From contig DAOUBF010000052.1 in assembly GCA_034432795.1 (NCBI GenBank), forward strand, positions 166,047 to 230,046: DNA of 64,000 nucleotides. Direction: 5' to 3'. Positions within the stretch are counted from its first letter, which is position 1; each line of letters begins with the position of its first letter. Shown in pieces: positions 46,924-53,363 of this stretch. The notes beneath the pieces were generated by a model. It made no database searches and had not been told where the DNA came from. It saw only the letters and a program-made list of their open reading frames with translations. Source of the stretch: DAOUBF01 sp034432795. Lineage in GTDB: Bacteria; Chloroflexota; Anaerolineae; DSLN01. The translations under genes and the position numbers were made by a program.

Positions 46924-46952
46924 TTGACACGAAATTCACAATCTCGTATAAT
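46924..46952 (+). promoter_or_regulatory. Promoter of the copper operon
   Basis: TTGACA (46924-46929), a 17-nt spacer, TATAAT (46947-46952): full consensus in both hexamers, so strong unless repressed. Confidence 0.85.
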
Positions 46953-46957
46953 AGGTG

Positions 46958-46987
46958 CTGACCCCTCCCCCTGGGGGGAGGGGTCAG
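46958..46987 (+). promoter_or_regulatory. 30-bp G/C palindrome at +1 (candidate CsoR operator)
   Basis: Arms CTGACCCCTCCCCC (46958-46971) and GGGGGAGGGGTCAG (46974-46987), perfect 14-bp match with a TG centre. CsoR operators are G-tract pseudo-palindromes of this type. Position over the transcript start fits repression. It also resembles the dispersed G/C-block repeats. Confidence 0.65.
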
Positions 46988-47002
46988 ATAGGGGGACGGA
47001 CA

Positions 47003-47281
47003 ATGGAAGCACGCGCCAAGACCGAAGCCATCAACCGCCTGCGCAGCATCGCAGGCCATGTGCGCGGCATTGAACGGATGCTGGAAGAGGACACCTATTG
47101 CATTGACGTGATGAAGCAGGTCCTCGCTGTCCAGGCCGCGTTGGGCCGGCTGAACGAGTTTATCCTGGAGACCCATCTGAACACCTGCGTGATTGACGCC
47201 ATCAAGGGCAGCGACCCCCAGGCACGCGAGCGCGTCCTGGATGAGATCGCCGATGTATTCCATATGACCAGAAAGGTTTAA
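47003..47281 (+). CDS. csoR: CsoR-family copper-sensing repressor
   Basis: 92 residues, all-alpha. CsoR tetramers bind DNA without copper and let go when Cu(I) binds. The C-H-C copper site is visible: EEDTYCIDVMKQVLAVQ supplies the first Cys, and FILETHLNTCVIDAIKG the His and second Cys. The start at 47003 has GGGGGA upstream, and the 16-codon upstream frame is the palindrome itself. The operon continues with copZ and copA. Confidence 0.92.
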   Translation: MEARAKTEAINRLRSIAGHVRGIERMLEEDTYCIDVMKQVLAVQAALGRLNEFILETHLNTCVIDAIKGSDPQARERVLDEIADVFHMTRKV

Positions 47282-47296
47282 AGGGCAAAGTCAGAG

Positions 47297-47500
47297 ATGA
47301 TTACCAAGACGGTTACTGTTCCTGCGATCCACTGCGGCCACTGCACCATGACCATTGAACGTGAACTGAAGGACATCACGGGCGTGCGCGAAGTCAAGGC
47401 CGACCTGAACACGCGCAACGTAACGGTCGCCTGGGAGCCACCGGCGACCTGGGAGCAGATCGCGGCCTTGCTGGAGGAGATCGGTTACCCGCCAGCGTAG
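47297..47500 (+). CDS. copZ: CopZ-like copper chaperone
   Basis: 67 residues, one heavy-metal-associated domain. Metal motif IHCGHCTMTIERELKD (CxxC); the fold ends IAALLEEIGYPPA. It would carry Cu(I) to the CopA ATPase. It lies 15 nt after csoR and 44 nt before copA on the same strand. Confidence 0.93.
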   Translation: MITKTVTVPAIHCGHCTMTIERELKDITGVREVKADLNTRNVTVAWEPPATWEQIAALLEEIGYPPA

Positions 47501-47544
47501 GACATCACGCGTGAAACGTTGCGCTGTTTGAAGGATTCACCCCA

Positions 47545-49953
47545 ATGACTGAAAAGCAGATCACCCTGCCGATCACCGGCATGACCTGCGCCAACTGCGC
47601 CAACACGATTGAACGCAATCTCAAGAAGCTGGAGGGCGTGAAGGCCGCCAGCGTCAACCTGGCGAGCGAGCGCGCCACGGTCGTATACGACCCGGAACTG
47701 ATCGGCCAGGACCGGATCATCCAGCGCATCAGCGAGGTGGGCTACGGCGTGGCCACGGCGAAGGCCGAGTTGCCCATCGTCGGCATGACCTGCGCCAACT
47801 GCGCCAACACGATTGAACGGGCGCTCAAGAAGCTGCCGGGCGTCACGGCGGCGAACGTCAACCTGGCGACCGAGCGGGCGACGATTGAGTACCTGCCTGG
47901 GACGGTTGAACTGGCCGATCTCATCGCCACCATCCGCAAGGTCGGCTATGACGTGGTGGAGACGACCGCTGTGGCAGCGGAGCCGGAGGACGCGGAGCGC
48001 GCCGCCCGCGAGGCCGAGATCCGCCAGCAACGGCGACGGCTGCTCATCGGGATCGTCTTTACTCTGCCCGCCTTTCTCCTGAGCATGGCCCGCGACTTCG
48101 GGCTACTGGGCATGGCCGGGCACGCGCCCTGGCTCAACTGGGTGCTTTTCGCGCTGACCACGCCGGTCCAGTTTGGCGTGGGCTGGCAGTTCTACCGGGG
48201 CGCGGTCAAGGCGCTGCGCAACCGCTCGGCCAACATGGACGTGCTCATCGCCATGGGTTCGTCGGCGGCCTACTTTTACAGCCTCCCGGTGACGCTGGGG
48301 CTGATCAGCGGCCACGTTTACTACGAGACCGCTGCCGTGATCATCACGCTGATCACGCTGGGCAAGTTCCTGGAGGCCCGCGCCAAGGGCCGCACCAGCG
48401 AGGCCATCAAGCGGCTGATGGGCCTGCGCCCCAAGACCGCCCGCGTTGTGCGCAACGGCCAGGAGCAGGACATCCCCATTGACGAGGTGCGCGTGGGCGA
48501 TATCGTCATCGTCCGGCCAGGGGAGAAAATCCCGGTAGACGGGCGCGTGCTGGAAGGGCACTCCGCTGTGGACGAGTCCATGATCACCGGCGAGAGCTTA
48601 CCCGTGAGCAAGGGGCCGGGCGATACGGTCATCGGCGCCACGCTTAACAAGCAGGGCCTGCTCAAGTTTGAAGCCACACAGGTCGGCAAGAACACCGTCC
48701 TGGCGCAGATCATTCGGCTGGTGGAAGAGGCCCAAGGCTCTAAAGCGCCTATCCAGCGGCTGGCCGACCAGGTCTCGGCCTACTTCGTGCCTGCGGTGAT
48801 CGTCCTGGCCCTCCTGACGTTCATCGGCTGGCTGGCCTTCGGGGGCGTCGGCTTCACCCGCGCCATGATCAACATGGTGGCGGTGCTGGTCATTGCCTGC
48901 CCGTGCGCGCTGGGGCTGGCCACGCCGACGGCCATCATGGTGGGCACAGGCAAGGGCGCGGAGAACGGCATCCTGTTCAAGAACAGCGAGGCGCTGGAGC
49001 GCGCCGGGAAAGTGGATACCGTCGTCCTGGACAAGACCGGGACGATCACGCGGGGCGAGCCAGCGGTGACAGATATTGTGACGACGGACGATGGACGACA
49101 GAGGGCGGAGGACCTGCTGCGCCTGGCCGCCAGCGCCGAGCGGGGGAGTGAGCACCCGCTGGGCGAGGCCATTGTGCAGGCGGCCCGCGAGCGGCAGCTT
49201 CCCCTCGTTGAACCGACCGAGTTTGAAGCCATCGCCGGGCATGGCATCGTCGCGCGTATTGAGGGGCAGCATGTGCTGGTGGGCAATCTGAAGCTCATGG
49301 TTGAGCAGGGCGTCCACCTGAATGGATTGGCGCCTCAGGTGGAGCGCCTGCAGGCGGAGGGCAAGACGGCGATCCTGGCCGCCGTAGAGGGCGAGGCGGT
49401 CGGCGTGATCGGCGTCGCAGATACGATCAAGCCCGGCTCTGCCGAGGCCATCGCCGAGTTGCATGCACTGGGTCTGGAGGTGGTGATGATCACCGGCGAC
49501 AACCGGCGCACCGCCGAGGCGATCGCCCGCGCGGTGGGGATCGATCGCGTGCTGGCCGAGGTCTTGCCTGGCGAGAAGGCCGCCGAGGTCCGCAAGCTGC
49601 AGAGCGAGGGGCGCATCGTGGCCATGGTGGGCGATGGCATTAACGACGCGCCCGCGCTGGCCCAGGCGGATGTGGGCATCGCCATCGGCACAGGCACGGA
49701 CGTGGCCATGGAGGCGGCGGACGTGACCTTAATGAGCGGCGACCTGCGCGGCGTCCCCCGCGCCGTCCGCCTGTCGCGCCAGACCATGCGCACGATCAAG
49801 CAGAACCTGGCCTGGGCGTTTTTCTACAACGTCATCCTGATCCCGGTAGCGATGGCGGGGCTGCTCTCGCCCATCTTCGCCGCCGGTGCGATGGCTTTCA
49901 GTTCGGTATCGGTGGTGAGCAACAGCCTGCGGCTGCGGCGGGCACGCATATAA
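47545..49953 (+). CDS. copA: CopA-type Cu(I)-exporting P-type ATPase
   Basis: 802 residues. Two N-terminal metal domains, each with GMTCANCANTIER (residues ~11-23 and ~74-86), eight membrane helices, CPCALGLATPTA in helix 6 (C452, C454), DKTGTITRGEPAVTD (phospho-Asp 496), SEHPLGEAI (HP motif) and VGDGINDAPALAQADVGIAI. It exports Cu(I) from the cytoplasm. The segment TTDDGRQRAEDLLRLAAS in the nucleotide domain is encoded by GACGGA-like DNA (49079-49112). It converges on a sugar nucleotidyltransferase gene, separated by a strong hairpin. Confidence 0.95.
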   Translation: MTEKQITLPITGMTCANCANTIERNLKKLEGVKAASVNLASERATVVYDPELIGQDRIIQRISEVGYGVATAKAELPIVGMTCANCANTIERALKKLPGVTAANVNLATERATIEYLPGTVELADLIATIRKVGYDVVETTAVAAEPEDAERAAREAEIRQQRRRLLIGIVFTLPAFLLSMARDFGLLGMAGHAPWLNWVLFALTTPVQFGVGWQFYRGAVKALRNRSANMDVLIAMGSSAAYFYSLPVTLGLISGHVYYETAAVIITLITLGKFLEARAKGRTSEAIKRLMGLRPKTARVVRNGQEQDIPIDEVRVGDIVIVRPGEKIPVDGRVLEGHSAVDESMITGESLPVSKGPGDTVIGATLNKQGLLKFEATQVGKNTVLAQIIRLVEEAQGSKAPIQRLADQVSAYFVPAVIVLALLTFIGWLAFGGVGFTRAMINMVAVLVIACPCALGLATPTAIMVGTGKGAENGILFKNSEALERAGKVDTVVLDKTGTITRGEPAVTDIVTTDDGRQRAEDLLRLAASAERGSEHPLGEAIVQAARERQLPLVEPTEFEAIAGHGIVARIEGQHVLVGNLKLMVEQGVHLNGLAPQVERLQAEGKTAILAAVEGEAVGVIGVADTIKPGSAEAIAELHALGLEVVMITGDNRRTAEAIARAVGIDRVLAEVLPGEKAAEVRKLQSEGRIVAMVGDGINDAPALAQADVGIAIGTGTDVAMEAADVTLMSGDLRGVPRAVRLSRQTMRTIKQNLAWAFFYNVILIPVAMAGLLSPIFAAGAMAFSSVSVVSNSLRLRRARI
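49079..49112. repeat. GACGGACGATGGACGA array within copA
   Basis: TGACGACGGACGATGGACGA followed by CAGAGGGCGGAG, encoding VTTDDGRQRAED. Similar DNA occurs at 31457 and 28884. It could instead be natural codon use; less sure than the others. Confidence 0.4.
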
Positions 49954-49966
49954 AGGCGAGAGGCTG

Positions 49967-50001
49967 TATCATCGCTGATACTGATAGTATCAGCGATGAT
50001 A
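49967..50001. terminator. Bidirectional terminator between copA and a nucleotidyltransferase gene
   Basis: TATCATCGCTGATACT (49967-49982), 3-nt loop GAT, AGTATCAGCGATGATA (49986-50001): a perfect 16-bp stem in the 57-nt gap of two convergent genes. Confidence 0.85.
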
Positions 50002-50010
50002 TCCAAACCC

Positions 50011-50736
50011 TTATCCCCCCGCCCAGGCGCAGGCCTGGGCGTACTGCTCCGGCGAACCGATGTCCATCAAATAAGTCCTATCCGGCAGCGGCCAGCCGTA
50101 AATGGGCGCACCTGCGGCCAACAGGCGTGGCAGCAAGTGGTGGCCGATGTCGTCAAAGCCCTCAGCGGGGATGAAGTCCAGGATGGCCGGTTCGGCGACG
50201 ATCACGCCCGCGTTGGCCAGATCGCTGAAGACCTGATCCGGCGACGGCTTCTCCAGGAAGCGCACAATGCGCCCGGCCTCATCTAAAGCCACAATCCCCT
50301 TCTCCGTCGGGTTGGGTACGCGGTACAGGCTGAGCGTCATCCAGGCATCGGGCCGTGCCCGGTGGAAGGCGATCAGTGCCCCCAAATCCAGGTCGGTGAG
50401 CACATCGCCATAGACGATCACGAAGGTCTCATTCAAGAAGGAGCGGAGCGGCTGGAGCGCGCCCGCTGTGCCGCGAATGACCGGCTCATAGGAGTAGGTG
50501 ATGGTGAGGCCGAAGCGTTGGCCATCGCCGAAGGTGTCGCGGATGACCTCCGGGCGGTAGTGCAGGTTGATGGCAACCTGGCTGATACCGTAACGGCGCA
50601 GCCAGTCTAGAGTGTGCTCTAGCAGAGGACGACCGGCGATGGGCAGCATGGGCTTGGGCCGGTCCAGCGTGAGGGGGCGCAGGCGCGTCCCTTCGCCTGC
50701 GGCCAGGATCATGGCTTTACGCACACTGGCCGTCAT
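50011..50736 (-). CDS. NDP-sugar pyrophosphorylase (mannose-1-P guanylyltransferase-like)
   Basis: 241 residues, the nucleotidyltransferase domain alone. KAMILAAGEGTRLRPLTLDR and PKPMLPIAGRPLLEH form the nucleotide loop; GTAGALQPLRSFLNETFVIV and YGDVLTDLDLG the base and metal site; FLEKPSPDQVFSDLANAGVI the sugar site; and TYLMDIGSPEQYAQA closes it. It makes an NDP-sugar (GDP-mannose or dTDP/UDP-glucose type), likely feeding the exopolysaccharide locus. The lack of a C-terminal beta-helix fits a short mannose-1-phosphate or glucose-1-phosphate type. It overlaps xpt by 20 nt. Confidence 0.88.
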   Translation of the reverse strand: MTASVRKAMILAAGEGTRLRPLTLDRPKPMLPIAGRPLLEHTLDWLRRYGISQVAINLHYRPEVIRDTFGDGQRFGLTITYSYEPVIRGTAGALQPLRSFLNETFVIVYGDVLTDLDLGALIAFHRARPDAWMTLSLYRVPNPTEKGIVALDEAGRIVRFLEKPSPDQVFSDLANAGVIVAEPAILDFIPAEGFDDIGHHLLPRLLAAGAPIYGWPLPDRTYLMDIGSPEQYAQACAWAGG

Positions 50737-51355
50737 GGCCCCTCACCCCGGCCTGCCCCTCCTTTGTCCCCGCTGGGGCCGCCTCGTCCGCAAACACGAT
50801 CCGCCCGCCGCTCATGTCGGTGATCATGGCCAGCGACTCAATGGGCACGCCCAGGCCGGAGAGCAATTCGCGGCCCCCCTCAAAGGTCTTTTCAATCACC
50901 GCGCCGATGCCCACGACGGTGGCGCCGGCGGCGACAGCCAGGCGCACCAGCGCGGCAATTGTCTGGCCGGTGGCCAGGAAGTCGTCAATGATCAGGACGC
51001 GCTCGCCCGGCCCCAGGTATTCCGGGGAGACGATCAGTTCAACCTCACGGCCCTTGGTGTGCGAGGGCGCGGTCGTCAGGAAGACGGCGTCGGGCATGGT
51101 GATGGGCTTGCTCTTGCGGGCATAGACGACGGGGATGCCCAGGGCCAGCGCGGTCGTCAGCGCCGGGGCGATGCCGGAGATCTCGGCGGTGAGCACCTTG
51201 GTGGGCCTGGCCGAGCGAAAGCGTTCGGCCAGGCGCTGCCCGGCCTCCAGCATGAGCTGCGGATCCACCTGGTGGTTGATAAAGCCATCCACCTTCAAAA
51301 TCCCGTGGCCGAGGTTACGGCCTTCCCGTAGAATACGCTCCTTAAGGCTCTCCAT
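50717..51355 (-). CDS. xpt: Xanthine phosphoribosyltransferase
   Basis: 212 residues. It salvages xanthine to XMP using PRPP. Family motifs: SLKERILREGRNLGHGILKV and DGFINHQVDP at the N-terminus, LTAEISGIAPALTTALALGI, VYARKSKPITMPD, and the PRPP-binding LIIDDFLATGQTIAAL. The last ~15 residues (GTKEGQAGVRGHDGQCA) are an extra tail that overlaps the next gene. ATG 51355 is preferred over an upstream GTG at 51364. A purine riboswitch is not visible in the leader; a weak GGGAAC/GTTCCC hairpin is at 51389-51412. Confidence 0.92.
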   Translation of the reverse strand: MESLKERILREGRNLGHGILKVDGFINHQVDPQLMLEAGQRLAERFRSARPTKVLTAEISGIAPALTTALALGIPVVYARKSKPITMPDAVFLTTAPSHTKGREVELIVSPEYLGPGERVLIIDDFLATGQTIAALVRLAVAAGATVVGIGAVIEKTFEGGRELLSGLGVPIESLAMITDMSGGRIVFADEAAPAGTKEGQAGVRGHDGQCA

Positions 51356-51513
51356 GCCCGGCACCTCGCTTTACGTTAGGAGGAATTTTGGGAACCCTGA
51401 GAACGATGTTCCCGGCACGTGTATTCTATTCCCACCCTGGCAGATGATCAAATCGCCGCGGGCTGCGGACGCATTTCTATGGGGTGATCGTTTTGTTCAC
51501 CAACGGGTTCTCA

Positions 51514-51636
51514 TCCCCTCCCTCCCCCATCCGAGGGGAGGGAAGTTGCCCTCTCTCAACCGGGATGAATCCCGGTACTGGGTGGGGGAGGGTAGCTGCT
51601 CCCTCCCCCCTTTGTGGGAGAGGGTCGGGGTGGGGG
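51514..51636. repeat. G/C-block repeat split by a 26-nt element
   Basis: CCCCTCCCTCCCCCATCC and GAGGGGAGGG, then the 26-nt unit at 51557-51582, then GGGGGAGGG...CCCTCCCCCC and GGTCGGGGTGGGGG. The 26-nt unit appears to have entered the block. Confidence 0.7.
51557..51582 (-). repeat. 26-nt element (reverse orientation)
   Basis: CAACCGGGATGAATCCCGGT then ACTGGG, 26 nt, nested in a G/C-block repeat. Confidence 0.7.
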
Positions 51637-51664
51637 GTAAGGGCGCATGGCTGTGCGCCCCTAC
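51637..51664. repeat. 28-nt palindromic element, copy 5
   Basis: Begins GTAAGGGCGCATGGC and ends GCGCCCCTAC, 28 nt with near-perfect symmetry, directly after a G/C block. Confidence 0.7.
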
Positions 51665-51695
51665 ACTACCTAAGGGGGAGATTAAACTGGACAGG

Positions 51696-51724
51696 TTGAC
51701 AGAGCGGTAGTGCTGTGTTACATT
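51696..51724 (+). promoter_or_regulatory. Promoter of dgt
   Basis: TTGACA (51696-51701), a 17-nt spacer and TACATT (51719-51724), 22 nt before the ATG at 51747. Confidence 0.65.
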
Positions 51725-51746
51725 GGGCCGCAAGGGGGAGAGCGCG

Positions 51747-52901
51747 ATGATCCGCGACCGCAGGCAGCTTGAGGAGCTTGAGGCGCAGACGCTGGCCACC
51801 TACGCCAGGAAGAGCCGCGACTCACGGGGCCGTGCTTACCCGGAAGACGAGCCGGACTACCGCACTGCCTTCCAGCGCGACCGCGACCGCATCCTGCACA
51901 CGACCGCCTTCCGCCGCCTGGAGTACAAAACCCAGGTCTTCGTCAACTATGAGGGCGACTATTACCGCACCCGCCTGACGCATACGCTGGAAGTCGCCCA
52001 AATCGGCCGCACCATCGCCCGCGCCCTGGCGGTCAACGAGGACCTGACCGAAGCTATCTGCCTGGCCCACGACCTGGGCCATCCCCCTTTCGGCCACGCC
52101 GGGGAGCGTGCCCTGCACGCGCTCATGGCCGGGCACGGCGGCTTTGACCACAATCGCCAGGCCCTGCGCATCGTGGACGTGCTGGAACAGCGCTACCCCG
52201 ACTTCCCCGGCCTGAACCTGACCTGGGAGGTGCGCGAGGGCATCGCCAAGCACGAGGCCCGCGCCGACATCAGCTCAGAGGCCGGCTTTGACCCCCAGCG
52301 GCGCGGCCTGCTGGAAGCCCAAATCCCCGATGTCGCCGATGAGATCGCCTACAACGCCCACGACCTGGATGATGGCCTGCGCGCCGGCATCCTCATGCCG
52401 GAGATGCTGGAGGAACTGGCCCTGTGGCACGACCTCAAAGGTAGCATCGGCTGGGATGGCCGCCATTTTGATGACCTGGTGCGCTATCGCCTCATCCGCC
52501 GCCTGATCGGCCTGGAGGTCACCGACCTGATCTATGAGACCGCACAGCGCATCCGCGAGAGCGGCGTGGGCAGCCCAGAGGAGGTGCAGGCGCTGGGATA
52601 CAACCTGGTGGGCTTCTCACCCGATCTGGCGGCCAAAAACACCCAACTCAAAGAGTTCCTCCAGCGCTACCTGTACAATCACTACCGCCTGATCCGTATG
52701 CAAACCAAAGCCGAGCGCTTTATCTCCGATCTGTTCCATGCCTATATCAGCCAGCCCGCCCAACTGCCCGCCAATGTCCAGGCTCGCATCAGTGACGAGG
52801 CGAGCCTCTATCGCGTGGTGTGTGACTACATCGCCGGCATGACCGATCGCTTCGCGCTGGAGGAATGGCAGAAGCTGTTTGACCCCTTTGTGCGGGCGTA
52901 G
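51747..52901 (+). CDS. dgt: dGTPase-like dNTP triphosphohydrolase (HD domain)
   Basis: 384 residues. Hydrolyses dNTPs to nucleoside and triphosphate, tuning pools. HD motif: FRRLEYKTQVFV and TRLTHTLEVAQIGRTIAR (His), then CLAHDLGHPPFGHAGE (His-Asp), GGFDHNRQALRIV, and the last metal Asp in DEIAYNAHDLDDG. The type-2 form (no E. coli-type insertions) fits the length. ATG 51747 has GGGGGAG 7 nt upstream. It ends convergent with the UBP zinc-finger gene (23-nt gap). Confidence 0.93.
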   Translation: MIRDRRQLEELEAQTLATYARKSRDSRGRAYPEDEPDYRTAFQRDRDRILHTTAFRRLEYKTQVFVNYEGDYYRTRLTHTLEVAQIGRTIARALAVNEDLTEAICLAHDLGHPPFGHAGERALHALMAGHGGFDHNRQALRIVDVLEQRYPDFPGLNLTWEVREGIAKHEARADISSEAGFDPQRRGLLEAQIPDVADEIAYNAHDLDDGLRAGILMPEMLEELALWHDLKGSIGWDGRHFDDLVRYRLIRRLIGLEVTDLIYETAQRIRESGVGSPEEVQALGYNLVGFSPDLAAKNTQLKEFLQRYLYNHYRLIRMQTKAERFISDLFHAYISQPAQLPANVQARISDEASLYRVVCDYIAGMTDRFALEEWQKLFDPFVRA

Positions 52902-52924
52902 GACTCCGTTCGCAGCGGCCCAGG

Positions 52925-53212
52925 TCACCACCACCCCACCTGGTCCACATAGCACCACTTCCAGTCCTCGCCCGGCTCAAAGGATTGGATAATGGGGTGC
53001 TGGGTGGTGTGGAAGTGCTTCGTGGCATGCCGGTTCTTGGACTCGTCGCAGCAACCCACATGCCCGCAGGTTAGGCACAGCCGGAGATGCACCCAGGTAT
53101 CCCCGATCTGCAAGCACTCCTCGCAGCCCTGTGTCCTGGGCGTCACCTCGTGGATCTGATCCAGGTGTGTGCAGGGCGGCTGGCGCCGCCCGCGTTCTGA
53201 TAGTCTGCCCAT
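52925..53212 (-). CDS. UBP-type zinc-finger protein (bacterial)
   Basis: 95 residues, essentially one ZnF-UBP domain. Zinc ligands follow the family order: PPCTHLDQIHEV, GCEECLQIGDTWVHLRLCLT, CGHVGCCDESKNRHATKHFH, then HPIIQSFEPGEDWKWCYVD. In eukaryotes this domain binds the free C-terminal Gly-Gly of ubiquitin, and the R-x-W-like pocket residues are partly present (W in VHLRLC context, EDWKWCY). Bacteria of this kind lack classical ubiquitin, so the target is unknown. It lies 151 nt downstream, same strand, of the receiver-FAD reductase fusion. I recall such pairings in other phyla but cannot verify that here. Confidence 0.85.
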   Translation of the reverse strand: MGRLSERGRRQPPCTHLDQIHEVTPRTQGCEECLQIGDTWVHLRLCLTCGHVGCCDESKNRHATKHFHTTQHPIIQSFEPGEDWKWCYVDQVGWW

Positions 53213-53232
53213 ACATTCTCCTCACTTATTCG

Positions 53233-53258
53233 TCCAGCACCGGGCTTTAACCTGGCTG
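53233..53258 (+). repeat. 26-nt element, degenerate
   Basis: TCCAGCACCGGGCTTTAACC then TGGCTG; two mismatches from the core of other copies. Confidence 0.5.
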
Positions 53259-53291
53259 GCTAGCCGATGGCCCCGGTAAACTACAGAAATG

Positions 53292-53359
53292 CCACCCCCT
53301 CCTCCATTCAGGGGGAGGGAATGTGCCCCCTCCCAACCGGGCTGAAGCCCAGTACTGGG
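53292..53359. repeat. G/C block joined to a 26-nt element
   Basis: 53292-53333 has CACCCCCTCC, CAGGGGGAGGG and CCCCCTCC; 53334-53359 is CAACCGGGCTGAAGCCCAGT then ACTGGG. It lies in the gap between the UBP finger and the FAD fusion gene. Confidence 0.65.
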
Positions 53360-53363
53360 CTGA

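Larger units (their letters stand above)
51356..51746. other. 391-nt intergenic region: composite repeat and dgt promoter
   Basis: Between divergent xpt and dgt. 51365-51510 holds the xpt leader (no promoter clearly seen). 51514-51664 is a composite repeat (G/C block, 26-nt element, G/C block, 28-nt element). The dgt promoter is at 51696-51724. Confidence 0.7.

Noticed and set aside
51365..51480. Purine riboswitch before xpt
   Set aside because: No conserved three-way junction or loop motifs; only a weak GGGAAC/GTTCCC pair.
198..51664. Integron attC sites or insertion-sequence ends
   Set aside because: No integrase or transposase gene, no target-site duplication seen, and units lie singly among housekeeping genes.
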